In this document: in pieces, positions 24,188 through 33,559 of the stretch
Layout: every line of letters begins with the position of its first letter
How positions within the stretch are numbered: the first letter of the stretch is position 1
Assembly: GCA_016699405.1 (NCBI GenBank)
Contig: CP064972.1
Coordinates: 1,054,001-1,118,000, forward strand
Length of the DNA stretch: 64,000 nucleotides
Direction of reading: 5' to 3'
From: Holophagales bacterium
GTDB taxonomy: Bacteria > Acidobacteriota > Thermoanaerobaculia > Multivoradales > JAGPDF01
The notes under the pieces: generated by a model
Databases searched by the model: none
Told to the model about the DNA's origin: nothing
The model's input: only the letters and a program-made list of their open reading frames with translations
Position numbers and translations under genes: made by a program

Positions 24188-26521
24188 ATGGCCGGGATCC
24201 AGAAGGTCGGCGTCCTCGGCGCCGGAGTCATGGGCTCCGGCATCGCGGCGCACGTCGCCAACGCGGGAGTTCCGGTCGTCCTGCTCGACATCGTCCCGGA
24301 GGGGGCGAGCGACCGCAACGTCGTCGCGGCCGGCGCGCTCGAAAAGCTGAAGAAGGCGAAGCCGGCAGCGTTCATGTCGTCGTCGCGCGCCAAGTTGATC
24401 ACCGTGGGGAACCTCGAGGACGACCTGGCGCTGCTCGCCGACTGCGATTGGATCGTCGAGGCGGTCATCGAGCGCATCGACGTCAAGCAGAAGGTCTACC
24501 GCGCGGTCGACGCGGTCCGCAAGGCCGGCTCGATCGTCTCGACCAACACCTCGACGATTCCGCTCGGCAAGCTCATCGACGGTCTCGGTGCCGCCTTCGC
24601 CGCGGACTTCCTCGTCACCCATTTCTTCAACCCGCCGCGCTACATGCGTCTCCTCGAGCTGGTGGCCGGGCCGGCCACCCGGCCCGAAGCCGTGGCGGCG
24701 ATCCGCGACTTCTGCGACCGCCGTCTCGGCAAGAGCGTCGTCGACTGCAAGGACACGCCCGGGTTCATCGCCAATCGCGTCGGTACCTTCTGGATCGAGG
24801 TGGCGACGCGCGAGGCGATCCACGGTGGGCTCGACGTCGAAGAGGCCGACGCGGTCGCCGGCAAGCCGATGGGCTTCCCGAAAACCGGCGTGTTCGGGCT
24901 GATGGATCTCGTCGGCATCGATCTCGGCCCGCACATCGCGGCCTCGTTGCTGTCGACGCTGCCCGCCGACGACGCCTATCGGGCGATCCACGAGGAGTCG
25001 CCGGTCATCCGCAAGATGATCGAGACCGGCTACACCGGCCGCAAGGGCAAGGGCGGCTTCTATCGGATGGACGACTCGTCGGGCAAGAAGGTCAAGCAGG
25101 CGGTCGATCTCGCCACCGGCGAGTACCGGCCGGTGCGCGACACCCGCCTGGCGAGCGTCGCCGGAGCCAGGAAGGGCGGCCTGCGCTCGCTCCTCGAGCA
25201 CGCCGACAAGGGCGGCAAGTACGGCTGGCGGATGCTCTCGCAGACCCTCGCTTATGCCGCCTCGCTGGTGCCGGCGATCGCCGACGACATCGCCAGCGTC
25301 GACGAGGCGATGCGCTGCGGCTACAACTGGGAGCGCGGCCCGTTCGAGTTGCTCGACCAGATCGGTCCGGCGTGGTTCGCCGGCAAGCTCGCCGCGGAGG
25401 GGCGGCCGGTACCGCCGATTCTCCAGGCGGTGGGTGCCGGGACCTTCTACCGCGTCGAGGGCGGACGCCTCGAGCAACTCGCGCCGGCGGGCGGTTACGT
25501 GCCGGTACGACGGCCGGAGGGAGTCATTCTCCTCGCCGACCTCAAGCGGGCCGGCAAGCCGGTGGCGAAGAACTCGTCGGCGAGCCTGTGGGACCTCAGC
25601 GACGGCGTGCTCTGCCTCGAGTTCACGACCAAGATGAACTCGCTCGACGACGGCATCCTGCGCCAGCTGCGCAAGGCCTCGTCGCTGATCGGCAACGGCA
25701 GCTACAAGGCGCTCGTCATCTACAACGAGGGGACCAACTTCTCGGTGGGAGCCAATATCGGTCTGGCGCTCTTCGCCGCCAACATCGCCCTCTGGCCGGC
25801 GATCGAGGCGTCGATCGCCGAGGGGCAGCAGGCGTTCAAGTCGATGAAGTACGCGCCGTTCCCGGTCGTCGGCGCCCCGTCGGGCATGGCGCTCGGCGGC
25901 GGCTGCGAGATCCTCTTGCACTGCGACGCGGTGCAGGCCCACGCCGAGACCTACATGGGCCTCGTCGAGGTCGGCGTCGGCGTCATCCCGGGCTGGGGCG
26001 GCTGCAAGGAGATGTCGATCCGTTGGGCCACCAACCCGCAGCGACCCGGCGGGCCGATGCCCGGGGTGGCCAAGGTGTTCGAGATGATCAGCACCGCCTA
26101 CGTCGCCACCTCCGCCGAGGAGGCACGCGAGGTGCTCTTCCTGCGCGAGAGCGACGGCATCACGATGAACCGCGATCGCCTGCTCGCCGACGCCAAGGCC
26201 AAGGCGCTCTCGCTGGTGGCCGCCGGCTACACTCCGCCGCAGCCGGTGGAGATCTCGCTTCCGGGACCGGCGGGCCGGGCGGCCCTCGACATGGCCGTGG
26301 CCGGCTTCCGTGCCAACGGCATGGCGACGCCGCACGACGCGGTGGTTTCGCGCCGACTCGCCACGGTGGTCACCGGCGGCGACACCGACCCGGTCGACAC
26401 GGTCGACGAGGACACCCTCTCGCGACTCGAGCGCGAGGCCTTCCTCGACCTGGTCCGGACCCCCGCCACTCTCGACCGGATCGAGCACATGCTCGAAACC
26501 GGCAAGCCTCTGAGGAACTAG
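24188..26521 (+). CDS. fadN: FadN-type 3-hydroxyacyl-CoA dehydrogenase / enoyl-CoA hydratase
   Basis: 777 residues from ATG 24188. The NAD-binding Rossmann motif is at the very N-terminus (VGVLGAGVMGSGIAAHVANAG), then the dehydrogenase motif THFFNPPRYMRLLELV and the C-terminal dehydrogenase domains to about 410. The enoyl-CoA hydratase domain follows (about 450-650), with its oxyanion-hole region GMALGGGCEILLHCDAVQAH and VEVGVGVIPGWGGCKEM. The order dehydrogenase-then-hydratase is that of Bacillus FadN and the reverse of E. coli FadB. The ending RIEHMLETGKPLRN is also FadN-like. It catalyses the two middle steps of beta-oxidation. Confidence 0.93.
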   Translation: MAGIQKVGVLGAGVMGSGIAAHVANAGVPVVLLDIVPEGASDRNVVAAGALEKLKKAKPAAFMSSSRAKLITVGNLEDDLALLADCDWIVEAVIERIDVKQKVYRAVDAVRKAGSIVSTNTSTIPLGKLIDGLGAAFAADFLVTHFFNPPRYMRLLELVAGPATRPEAVAAIRDFCDRRLGKSVVDCKDTPGFIANRVGTFWIEVATREAIHGGLDVEEADAVAGKPMGFPKTGVFGLMDLVGIDLGPHIAASLLSTLPADDAYRAIHEESPVIRKMIETGYTGRKGKGGFYRMDDSSGKKVKQAVDLATGEYRPVRDTRLASVAGARKGGLRSLLEHADKGGKYGWRMLSQTLAYAASLVPAIADDIASVDEAMRCGYNWERGPFELLDQIGPAWFAGKLAAEGRPVPPILQAVGAGTFYRVEGGRLEQLAPAGGYVPVRRPEGVILLADLKRAGKPVAKNSSASLWDLSDGVLCLEFTTKMNSLDDGILRQLRKASSLIGNGSYKALVIYNEGTNFSVGANIGLALFAANIALWPAIEASIAEGQQAFKSMKYAPFPVVGAPSGMALGGGCEILLHCDAVQAHAETYMGLVEVGVGVIPGWGGCKEMSIRWATNPQRPGGPMPGVAKVFEMISTAYVATSAEEAREVLFLRESDGITMNRDRLLADAKAKALSLVAAGYTPPQPVEISLPGPAGRAALDMAVAGFRANGMATPHDAVVSRRLATVVTGGDTDPVDTVDEDTLSRLEREAFLDLVRTPATLDRIEHMLETGKPLRN

Positions 26522-26524
26522 CGC

Positions 26525-28304
26525 ATGCCGAGCTACAAAGCGCCCCTGCGCGATCTGCGCTTCGTCTACTACGAGGCTCTTCGACGGCACGGAGCTCGCA
26601 CGCCTCCCCGGCTTCGAGGAGGCGACCCCGGATGTCGTCCTGGCGGTGGCCGAGGAGCTCGGCCGCATCTGCGAGGAGGTTCTGCAGCCGCTCAACGGCA
26701 GTGGCGACGAGGAGGGTTGCCACTTCGACAACGGCAAGGTCACCACGCCCAAGGGGTTCAAGGAGGCCTACGAGCTCCTGCGCAAGGGTGGCTGGCCGGC
26801 GCTGACCGGGCCGCAGGAGTACGGCGGCCAAGGGATGCCGCACGCCGTCGGCAACCTCATCGCCGAGCTGCTCTGTTCGGCGAACCTCTCGTTCGCGATG
26901 TACCTCGGGCTGACCTTCGGCGCCATCTCGGCCCTCGACAAGCACGCCGGCAAGGAGCTCAAGGCGCGCTTCCTGCCGAAGCTCATCGAAGGGACCTGGT
27001 CGGGAACCATGTGCCTGACCGAGCCGCAGAGCGGCACCGACCTGGGGCTCGTGCGCACCAAGGCGGAACCGGTCGGCGACGGCAGCTATCGCCTGACGGG
27101 CAGCAAGATCTTCATCTCCGCCGGGGAGCACGACCTGACCGAGAACATCGTGCATCTCGTGCTCGCCCGCCTTCCCGGTGCGCCGGAAGGGATCAAGGGG
27201 ATCAGTCTCTTCGTCGTGCCGAAGATGCTCGAAGCCGGCGACAAGCTGGTCAGCAACCACGTGACCTGCAGCGCCATCGAGCACAAGATGGGAATCAAGG
27301 GCTCGTCGACCTGCGTCATCAACTTCGAGGACTCCATCGGCCACCTCGTCGGCGAGGCGAACAAGGGCATGAAGGCGATGTTCACCTTCATGAACGCGGC
27401 GCGCCTGCATGTCGGCATCCAAGGGTTGGCGCTCGCCGAGGCCTCCTATCAGGGCGCGGTGAAGTTCGCCCGCGAACGCCTGCAGGGCCGAGCGTTGACC
27501 GGCACCAAGTATCCGGAGCTCGAGGCCGATCCGATCCTCGTCCATCCGGACGTGCGGCGCATGCTGCTCACCGCACGCTCCTTCGTCGAGGGGGCTCGCG
27601 CCCTCACCGCCTGGGCGGCGCTCGAGATCGACCACGCCGAGCACGACCCGGATCCCGAACGGGCCAAGCAGGGGGACGACCTCGCCTCGCTGCTCACCCC
27701 GATCGTCAAGGCGTTCCAGACCGACCTCGGATTCGAGTCGTGCAACCACTCGCTCCAGGTCTGCGGTGGTTACGGTTTTACCCGTGACTACGGCATGGAG
27801 CAGCTGGTCCGCGACTGCCGGATCACCCAGATCTACGAGGGCACCAACGGCATCCAGGCCCTCGACCTCGTCGGCCGCAAGGCGCCGGCCCACCTCGGGC
27901 GTTACCTGCGGCGTTTCTTCCATCCGGTCCAGCAGTTTCTCGAACAGGAGGCGGTCAACCCGGAGATGGAAGAGTTCGTCGCACCGGTCGCCAAGGCGTT
28001 CGAGCGCCTGCAGCGCGCCACCGGATGGCTCGGCCAGGAGAGCTTGAAGAGCCCTGACCAGGCCGGGGCGGTTGCCTCGGAGTACCTCCACCTGTTCGGC
28101 TACGTCGCCTTCGGCTATCTCTGGGCGCGCATGGCGAAAGTCGCCCTCGCCAAGCGCGGCGGCGAAGAGTCGGCGTTCTACGAGGCGAAGATCGCCACGG
28201 CCCGCTTCTTCATGCAGCGCATGCTGCCGCGAACCGGCGGTCTCTTCGCGTCGATCATGGCGGGCAGCCAGGCGATCATGGAGTTCCCGGACTCTGCGTT
28301 CTGA
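26525..28304 (+). CDS. fadE: acyl-CoA dehydrogenase, interrupted by a one-base frameshift
   Basis: FAD-dependent first step of beta-oxidation. The start ATG 26525 lies 3 bases after fadN and begins MPSYKAPLRDLRFVYYE, the typical N-terminus of the ~590-residue subfamily. After codon 17 (GAG, 26573-26575) four bases (26576-26579) stand where three are expected. The protein then continues in the +1 frame from 26580 (FDGTELARLPGFEEATPDVV) without further break to the stop. Catalytic glutamate sits in QIYEGTNGIQ, and the substrate/FAD region is MCLTEPQSGTDLGLV. It is either a sequencing error or a recent mutation. The second frame alone could start only at ATG 26646, losing about 40 residues. Confidence 0.9.
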
Positions 28305-28327
28305 GTGACGGGTCGAGGTCTTCTCTT

Positions 28328-28365
28328 CGGGCGCCGGGATCGCTTCCCGGCGCCCGTGTTCTTTT
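28328..28365 (+). terminator. Rho-independent terminator of the fad operon
   Basis: Perfect 12-bp stem CGGGCGCCGGGA / TCCCGGCGCCCG (28328-28339, 28345-28356) with a 5-base loop, followed by TGTTCTTTT. It is 24 bases after the acyl-CoA dehydrogenase stop. Confidence 0.8.
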
Positions 28366-28408
28366 CGTCCCGGCCGGCGCTATCCTGCGTGGCCGAGGAG
28401 ATGGAGCG

Positions 28409-29533
28409 ATGAGCGAGAGCCGGGGGGACGAGCTGCAGCGCATTCCCATCGTCGTGCTCGGTGCCGGCGGCGTCGGCGCGGCCCTGCTGCGTCAGATCGC
28501 CGACGGCCGGGCGCGCACGGCCGACCGCGCACGCTGTCGCTTCGAGGTGGTCGCCATCGCCGACCGGACGAGCGCCTGGGTCGCGCCCGGTGGGCTCTCC
28601 GACGCCGAGCTGCGCGACGCGGTCGCCGCCAAGGCGCGACGCGAGCCGGTCGATCCGGCGCGGCGAGGTGGGACCGCGGGTCTGCCGACAGGCTCTGACG
28701 ATCTGGTCGCCCTCGTCGACCGCGTCGCGGAGCTCCTCGGGCAGCCGGCGATCCTCGTCGACGTGACGGCTGCCGACGGGCTCGAACCGGTGCTCGACCG
28801 CGCGCTCGATCTCGGCTGGAGCGTCGCACTTGCTAACAAGAAGGCGCTGGCCGGGCCATGGGGCCGCGCCCGGCGCTACTTCGACAATCCGCGGCTGCGT
28901 CACGAGTCGACCGTCGGCGGCGGTCAACCGGTGATCGCCACGCTGCGCTACCTCGTCGACACCGACGACCCGATCCTCGGCATCGAGGGACAGCTCTCGG
29001 GGACCCTCGGATTCCTCTGCGCGGCGCTCGAAGCCGGGCGTCCGTTCTCCGGCGCGCTCGCCGAGGCCGTGGAACGGGGCTACACCGAACCGGATCCGCG
29101 AGAGGATCTCGCCGGTCGCGACGTCGTTCGCAAGGCGGTGATCCTGGCACGCCTGGCCGGCTGGCCGATCGAAGCCGCCGACGTGGCGGTCGAGGCGCTC
29201 TTTCCCGCCGAGCTCGCCGAGCGCAGCGTCGCCGGATTCCTCGCCGCCACGCCGGATCTCGACGGGGCGTTCGCCGCGCGCTTCGCCGCGGCGAAGGAGG
29301 CGGGCCTGCGGCTACGCTACCTGGCGCGCCTCGCCCCGGGACGGGCGGAGGTGGGACTCACGCCGATCCCGCACGAGAGCCCGTACGCCAATCTCAAGTA
29401 CGTGAGCATCCGCACGGCCCGCTACGACGACGAGCCGCTGCTCATCGGCGGCAAGGGCGCCGGGGTGGAGATGACCGCGGCCGGCGTCGTGGGCGACCTG
29501 ATCGGCCTGGTGCGCGAAGTGCTTCGCGCCTAG
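28409..29533 (+). CDS. hom: homoserine dehydrogenase
   Basis: NAD(P)H-dependent reduction of aspartate semialdehyde to homoserine, on the way to threonine, methionine and isoleucine. 374 residues. The Rossmann motif VLGAGGVGAALL is at about 16-27. The catalytic-domain signatures are ANKKALAGPW, ESTVGGGQPVIATLR and GYTEPDPREDLAGRDVVRKAVILARLAG. There is no ACT domain and no aspartokinase part, so it is the short monofunctional form without built-in threonine feedback. The ATG follows GGAGATGGAGCG. It stands alone behind the fad terminator; TATCCT about 20 bases upstream may be its -10. Confidence 0.92.
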   Translation: MSESRGDELQRIPIVVLGAGGVGAALLRQIADGRARTADRARCRFEVVAIADRTSAWVAPGGLSDAELRDAVAAKARREPVDPARRGGTAGLPTGSDDLVALVDRVAELLGQPAILVDVTAADGLEPVLDRALDLGWSVALANKKALAGPWGRARRYFDNPRLRHESTVGGGQPVIATLRYLVDTDDPILGIEGQLSGTLGFLCAALEAGRPFSGALAEAVERGYTEPDPREDLAGRDVVRKAVILARLAGWPIEAADVAVEALFPAELAERSVAGFLAATPDLDGAFAARFAAAKEAGLRLRYLARLAPGRAEVGLTPIPHESPYANLKYVSIRTARYDDEPLLIGGKGAGVEMTAAGVVGDLIGLVREVLRA

Positions 29534-29566
29534 GAAACCCCGGGGCGGCGGAGCGACGCGCCCCGT

Positions 29567-29737
29567 CTACTTGAGCGCCTTCTGGGCTTTGGCGATCGTC
29601 GCCTTCGAGTAGAGGGAACAGACTCCCTTCTTGCCGTCCGGCTCCAACGCAGCGGCTTTCAACGCGTCCTTGAGCTTCTTCTCCGAGAGGCCGAGCTCCT
29701 TGGCCCAGTTGGCGGCGCTCCTGAGGTCGTCGGTCAT
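29567..29737 (-). CDS. 56-residue helical protein of unknown function
   Basis: Reads MTDDLRSAANWAKELGLSEK at the start and ends ATIAKAQKALK. The ATG at 29737 has CAGGAGA upstream. The composition is lysine- and alanine-rich and predicted alpha-helical, with one Cys in KKGVCSLYS. The pattern (NWAKELGLSEKKLKDALKAA) looks like a small helix-turn-helix or SAP-like fold. The good ribosome site and conserved-looking sequence argue that it is real although short. It lies between hom (convergent) and the large DUF4388 gene (60 bases upstream, same strand), and it may be co-transcribed with the latter. Confidence 0.65.
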   Translation of the reverse strand: MTDDLRSAANWAKELGLSEKKLKDALKAAALEPDGKKGVCSLYSKATIAKAQKALK

Positions 29738-29797
29738 TTCGCGTCTCCTGGTCGGTCGAGGTTGGTCGAAGCGTTCTGAGGAATTGGAGCGGCGGAC

Positions 29798-32269
29798 TCA
29801 GCGGGCGACCGCGAGGGCCCCCTCGTCGAGCCAGTGAGCGAGAAGGCTGCGGACCCGGTAGGAGTCGACCGCGACGGCCTCCTCGCAATCGGGGGCGGTG
29901 GCCCCGTCGCGGACTCTTCCCCACAGTCGCCGCACGAGCTCCCCGTCGTGCTCCTCTTCGGGAGCGCTCGGGCGGCTCCCGGTGGCCTTCAGGCGCAGGG
30001 TGTCGGGGATCTCGGTGCGCAGGCGCTGCAATTCGTCGTACCGCCGCATCGCCTCGAGCAGCAGACCGACGAGGTCGCGTAGCCCGGGGACGGTGCCGCG
30101 TGGCGCCTCGGCGCGGACGAACTCGAACGTGCCGCGGCTCGGCACCTCGAAGAGCTGATAGAACGCCTCCGCATCGACGAGTCGACCGGCGCGACAGGAG
30201 GCGAGGCGTCCGCTGTGGAGAGCGATCTCGGCGAACGGGTGACTCTGGGGGTCGCGCAGCACGAGGCGGCCGGACACCTCTGACTGTTGGAACGACTGGA
30301 GGAGACCTGCGAGCCCGAAGACCTCGAGGTCGCCGACAAGCGACGCCTGCGCCTGGGCCGGGGCTCCGCCCGAGTCCTCGACGAGGGAGTCGACCTCGCT
30401 CGGCGCGACCGCGGAGAGCTCGCCGCTGCCGGTCGGGGCCGCTGCGACGGCCTCCTGATGAAGCGGTTCGAGCTCGGGGTGGCGCGCGACGAGCTCGGCG
30501 ATCGCCTGGCGCACCTCTCCGCTCGGGGTACCGGCAAGGGCGCGCAGAACGTGTCCGAGCTCCTCCGTGCGTCGGGCGACGACGAAGCCCAGGAGCTTTC
30601 GTGGCGCGAGCTCGCGCAACGCGCCGAGCAGTCGCGCGACCGTCTCGCGGTCGCTGGACAGATCGAACCGTCCGAGCTCGCGCAGACGAGAGAGCGCGTC
30701 CCCGTCCCGCGGTCGCCGGGCGAGAGCATGATCGAGCAGGACGCGGCGGGCGGCGGGAGAGCCCGATCGTGCCAGCGCCAGCGCGAGGTGGTTCATCAGT
30801 TTCCAGATCTCGTCGGCAGGGAGCACCGGTGGATTGAGGTCAAGGGCGTGCTCGGCCTCGGCAAGCCGCTGAGCGAGGGTCGGGACGCCCAGGTGGCCGG
30901 GGAGCTGAGCGAGCAGCAGGATCGCCTCACGCTGGAAGGACGGATGCTGGTCCAGCGAGGAGAACGGGGCCGCCAGGCCGAGCTCCCGTGCCGCGTCGGC
31001 TCCCTCTTCGCGCGGCAGCCGGTGCATCAGGAAGACGAGATTGCGCTGGTACCACCAGAGGTTCGGGTCGCGCGAACGCTCGGCCACCGAGATCTCCAGG
31101 CGATCGATCACCTCGGGTCGGGCGGCGACGCCCCACACCTCGAGCAGGGCGATGAGCAACCGGCGCTTCTTGGCGTCGGGTTGGAAAACGAGCGCGTCGA
31201 GCAGATCGCGCACCGACCAGCCGGGGAAGATCTCGACCAGCCGGCGCAGGACCGGCCAGTGTCGGCGTTCGGCGGCGGCCTGCAGCACGGCGGCGACCTC
31301 GTAAGCCTCGTGCGCGTGGCCGAGCGCGATGTCGGCCAGGCGCGCATCGACCTCGTCGTCACGGACCATGCGCTCGGCCAAGTCGAGCAGCGCCATCGCG
31401 CGGCCGAAGGAGCGCGAGTTGAACTGCTCTGCCGCCGCGGCGAGCAGCTCTTTCCAGCGCTCACTGGCCGCCTCCTTCCCGCCGGCGAGGCGGACGGCCT
31501 GGTGGACCGCCTCGACCGATCCGCCGGCAGCGACGCGGTCCTTCGGTCGGGCGACGGCCCAGTCGGGGATCGCCCCGACCAGGGAGCGGAAAAGGCCGGA
31601 GGCGTCGCCCGGGGCGAATCCGGCCTCGCGCAGCCGGGCCAGTCGTGCTTCGAGGTCGGCCGACGTGTGGGCCCCGGCGGCGGCAAGAACCAGAAGCTGT
31701 TGCGCCGCTCCCTCGGCGGACGCCGCTCCGGTGGCCGCCGGCGCGGCGAGGGCGCGCTCCAGGGCGAGCGAGAAACGATGCAGATCGCGCGCCGCCGCGG
31801 CGCTCAGGACGGGGGTGGGAGCCGCCGAGGTTCCTTCTCCCTCGCCGCCGGGGGCGGCGGTCGGGCGGTGAAGCCGCTCGACCAGGGCGGTGGCCCCGCC
31901 GACTGACTCCCGCAGGTGACGGAGGAGGCCGGCGAGACGTTCGCGCTCCTCGGGGGGGCAGGCGGCGAGCAGTTCCCCGGCGAGCGCGCCGAGGTAGTCG
32001 CCGAATCGCTCTTCGGCGACGAGGTGGTGGACCTCGAGCTGCTGGATCTTCTTGATCGCGTGGTAGAGCAGGTCGGAGAGGGGCGTCGTTCCCCGTCGGC
32101 CTTCGAACTGGAAGAAGGCCCAGATTCGCAACTGCTCGGCGGTGACCGCCGGAGGGTAGTCGAGCAGCGTGTTGACGGCGTCGGCGACCAGGAGCGGCGC
32201 CAGGGCGTCGGCCAGATAGCCCTGAAGGTCCTCCAGCGCCTCGCTCAGGCGAGCATCGACCTCGCGCAT
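29798..32269 (-). CDS. large DUF4388-containing protein, probable signalling or regulatory role
   Basis: 823 residues, no signal peptide or membrane segment. Most of the chain (about 1-620) is alpha-helical and alanine/leucine-rich with HEAT/TPR-like spacing. A DUF4388 (PATAN-like) domain follows at about 645-755, recognisable from LVGDLEVFGLAGLLQSFQQSEVSG, then LRDPQ, AEIALHSGRLASCRAG and a GTFEF turn. The C-terminal 70 residues may form a small winged helix (AVDSYRVRSLLAHWLDEG). DUF4388 proteins are common in myxobacteria and Acidobacteria beside two-component and gliding genes. No partner is adjacent, so the function stays open. Confidence 0.8.
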   Translation of the reverse strand: MREVDARLSEALEDLQGYLADALAPLLVADAVNTLLDYPPAVTAEQLRIWAFFQFEGRRGTTPLSDLLYHAIKKIQQLEVHHLVAEERFGDYLGALAGELLAACPPEERERLAGLLRHLRESVGGATALVERLHRPTAAPGGEGEGTSAAPTPVLSAAAARDLHRFSLALERALAAPAATGAASAEGAAQQLLVLAAAGAHTSADLEARLARLREAGFAPGDASGLFRSLVGAIPDWAVARPKDRVAAGGSVEAVHQAVRLAGGKEAASERWKELLAAAAEQFNSRSFGRAMALLDLAERMVRDDEVDARLADIALGHAHEAYEVAAVLQAAAERRHWPVLRRLVEIFPGWSVRDLLDALVFQPDAKKRRLLIALLEVWGVAARPEVIDRLEISVAERSRDPNLWWYQRNLVFLMHRLPREEGADAARELGLAAPFSSLDQHPSFQREAILLLAQLPGHLGVPTLAQRLAEAEHALDLNPPVLPADEIWKLMNHLALALARSGSPAARRVLLDHALARRPRDGDALSRLRELGRFDLSSDRETVARLLGALRELAPRKLLGFVVARRTEELGHVLRALAGTPSGEVRQAIAELVARHPELEPLHQEAVAAAPTGSGELSAVAPSEVDSLVEDSGGAPAQAQASLVGDLEVFGLAGLLQSFQQSEVSGRLVLRDPQSHPFAEIALHSGRLASCRAGRLVDAEAFYQLFEVPSRGTFEFVRAEAPRGTVPGLRDLVGLLLEAMRRYDELQRLRTEIPDTLRLKATGSRPSAPEEEHDGELVRRLWGRVRDGATAPDCEEAVAVDSYRVRSLLAHWLDEGALAVAR

Positions 32270-32642
32270 CGAGCCCTATTTCAGCACATCGCTGGTCCGG
32301 GATCTGGGAACAGCCGACGCCTGCGGGGTATCCCCATGGCGAGAAGGCCAAGATCGTCCAGCGGGTGACCGTGGATTTCTGTCCCGGAGCGGCACGGATT
32401 GGCGTAGATTGAAGAGAAGGGAAGTCAACTGACGTCGCAGCGCCGAGAGCTCGCTCCGGCGGCTCGCCGAATCCCGGCAGGCCGAGCGACCGAGCGAGAA
32501 GCCTACCGATTCCGGCGGGCGGGTCTGCGCGATGCGATCGGAACGGTGAGGTGCGATCCACGGGTCGCATGGCTCGCCGTCCAGTGAATGTCGACGCCGT
32601 CCGAGGTTGCCGAGCGACCCGACGGCAGAAAGGAGTGGAGCG
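32270..32642. other. 373-base intergenic region between divergent genes
   Basis: Separates the DUF4388 gene (reverse) from a secreted-protein gene (forward). No open frame resembles a gene. TAGATT at 32405-32410 resembles the -10-like elements seen elsewhere, but it lacks a -35 and would give a leader of about 230 bases. AAAGGAGTGGAG just before 32643 is the ribosome site of the forward gene. Confidence 0.6.
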
Positions 32643-33485
32643 ATGTTCCGCAAGACGCTGATGCTCGCCACCCTCATGCTGGCAATCTCGGCTCTGTCTG
32701 GCTTGGCCCAGGCGCCGGACTACGGCCAGACGTTTGCCGGCACGACGGTCGGGGGACCGACCTGGAATCGGCCCACCACGACGTCGCTTCTGAGCGCCTC
32801 CTGCACGGCCTGCCGCTATTCGACCCAGGTCTTCAAGCTGGCCGCCAACTCGGCTTGCTACATCGTGGGCCAGCAGGCCCACGACGGACACATCGCCCTG
32901 TATCGCGGGTCGTTCAATCCCGCGGCGCAGTTCACCAACCTGGTCGATCTGAACGACGACGGCGAGCTCGGCACCGGGACCTCGCGCATCCCGAGCGACG
33001 CGGATGTCGCCTCGATCGCGCTCACCGCCGGCAACTACATCCTCGTCACCAGCGCCTTCAGCAACGGGGGCGAAGGGAGCTTCACCAACACGATCCACTG
33101 CGAGACCGCTCAGCCGACGCAGGGCAGCTGTGGCTTCGGCGACATTCCGAACGACCAGGAGGTCTGTCTGTTCGAGCGCTTCGCGGTGGCGATCAACGGG
33201 ATCAGCAACCACCCGACCGATGGCATCGCGACCCCGGCGCGCTTCGGGTCGAAGGAAACGGCCTTCTTCTGGTTCTATGGCGACCAGAACTTCGAAGTGA
33301 TGATCAAGGTCCTCAACGCCTGCGCCATCAACAACAAGTGGTGGGTGTTCGCGGGGGCGCTGACCAATCAGGCTTACCACATCGCGATCTACGACTATTC
33401 GTCGGCCACCCGGCGCGACTACTTCAACTCCCAGGGCGTGAACGCGGCGGCGATCACCGACACCAGCGCCTTCCCCTGTCCGTAA
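32643..33485 (+). CDS. secreted protein with Acidobacteria-type C-terminal beta domain
   Basis: 280 residues from ATG 32643 with a strong AAAGGAGTGGAG ribosome site. The signal peptide (about 1-23) ends GLAQA. The N-terminal domain (about 25-155) has the look of a pre-peptidase-like beta sandwich (LAANSACYIVGQQ..GHIALYRGSFNP..LTAGNYILV). The C-terminal domain (about 165-280) carries FFWFYGDQNFEVMIKVLNAC and WWVFAGALTNQAYHIAIYDY. I recognise this as a recurrent C-terminal module of secreted proteins in Acidobacteria, usually reading VELVIKVLDG and VFYGALS. The function is unknown. A strong terminator follows directly, so the gene is a single unit. Confidence 0.78.
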   Translation: MFRKTLMLATLMLAISALSGLAQAPDYGQTFAGTTVGGPTWNRPTTTSLLSASCTACRYSTQVFKLAANSACYIVGQQAHDGHIALYRGSFNPAAQFTNLVDLNDDGELGTGTSRIPSDADVASIALTAGNYILVTSAFSNGGEGSFTNTIHCETAQPTQGSCGFGDIPNDQEVCLFERFAVAINGISNHPTDGIATPARFGSKETAFFWFYGDQNFEVMIKVLNACAINNKWWVFAGALTNQAYHIAIYDYSSATRRDYFNSQGVNAAAITDTSAFPCP

Positions 33486-33505
33486 CCGGAAACAGAAGGA
33501 GCATT

Positions 33506-33543
33506 GGGTCTCGTCCTGCTCACGGCAGGGCGAGGCCCTTTTT
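33506..33543 (+). terminator. Rho-independent terminator
   Basis: A stem from GGGTCTCGTCCTGC to GCAGGGCGAGGCCC (33506-33519 and 33525-33538, two G-T wobbles) with loop TCACG, followed by TTTTT. It begins 21 bases after the secreted-protein stop. Textbook form. Confidence 0.85.
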
Positions 33544-33559
33544 CTAGAGGACCCGAGTC

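Noticed and set aside
32387..32410. Sigma-54-like promoter (GGCACG..TGGC) before the secreted-protein gene
   Set aside because: The spacing between the GG and GC elements is one base short and the TTGC core is missing.
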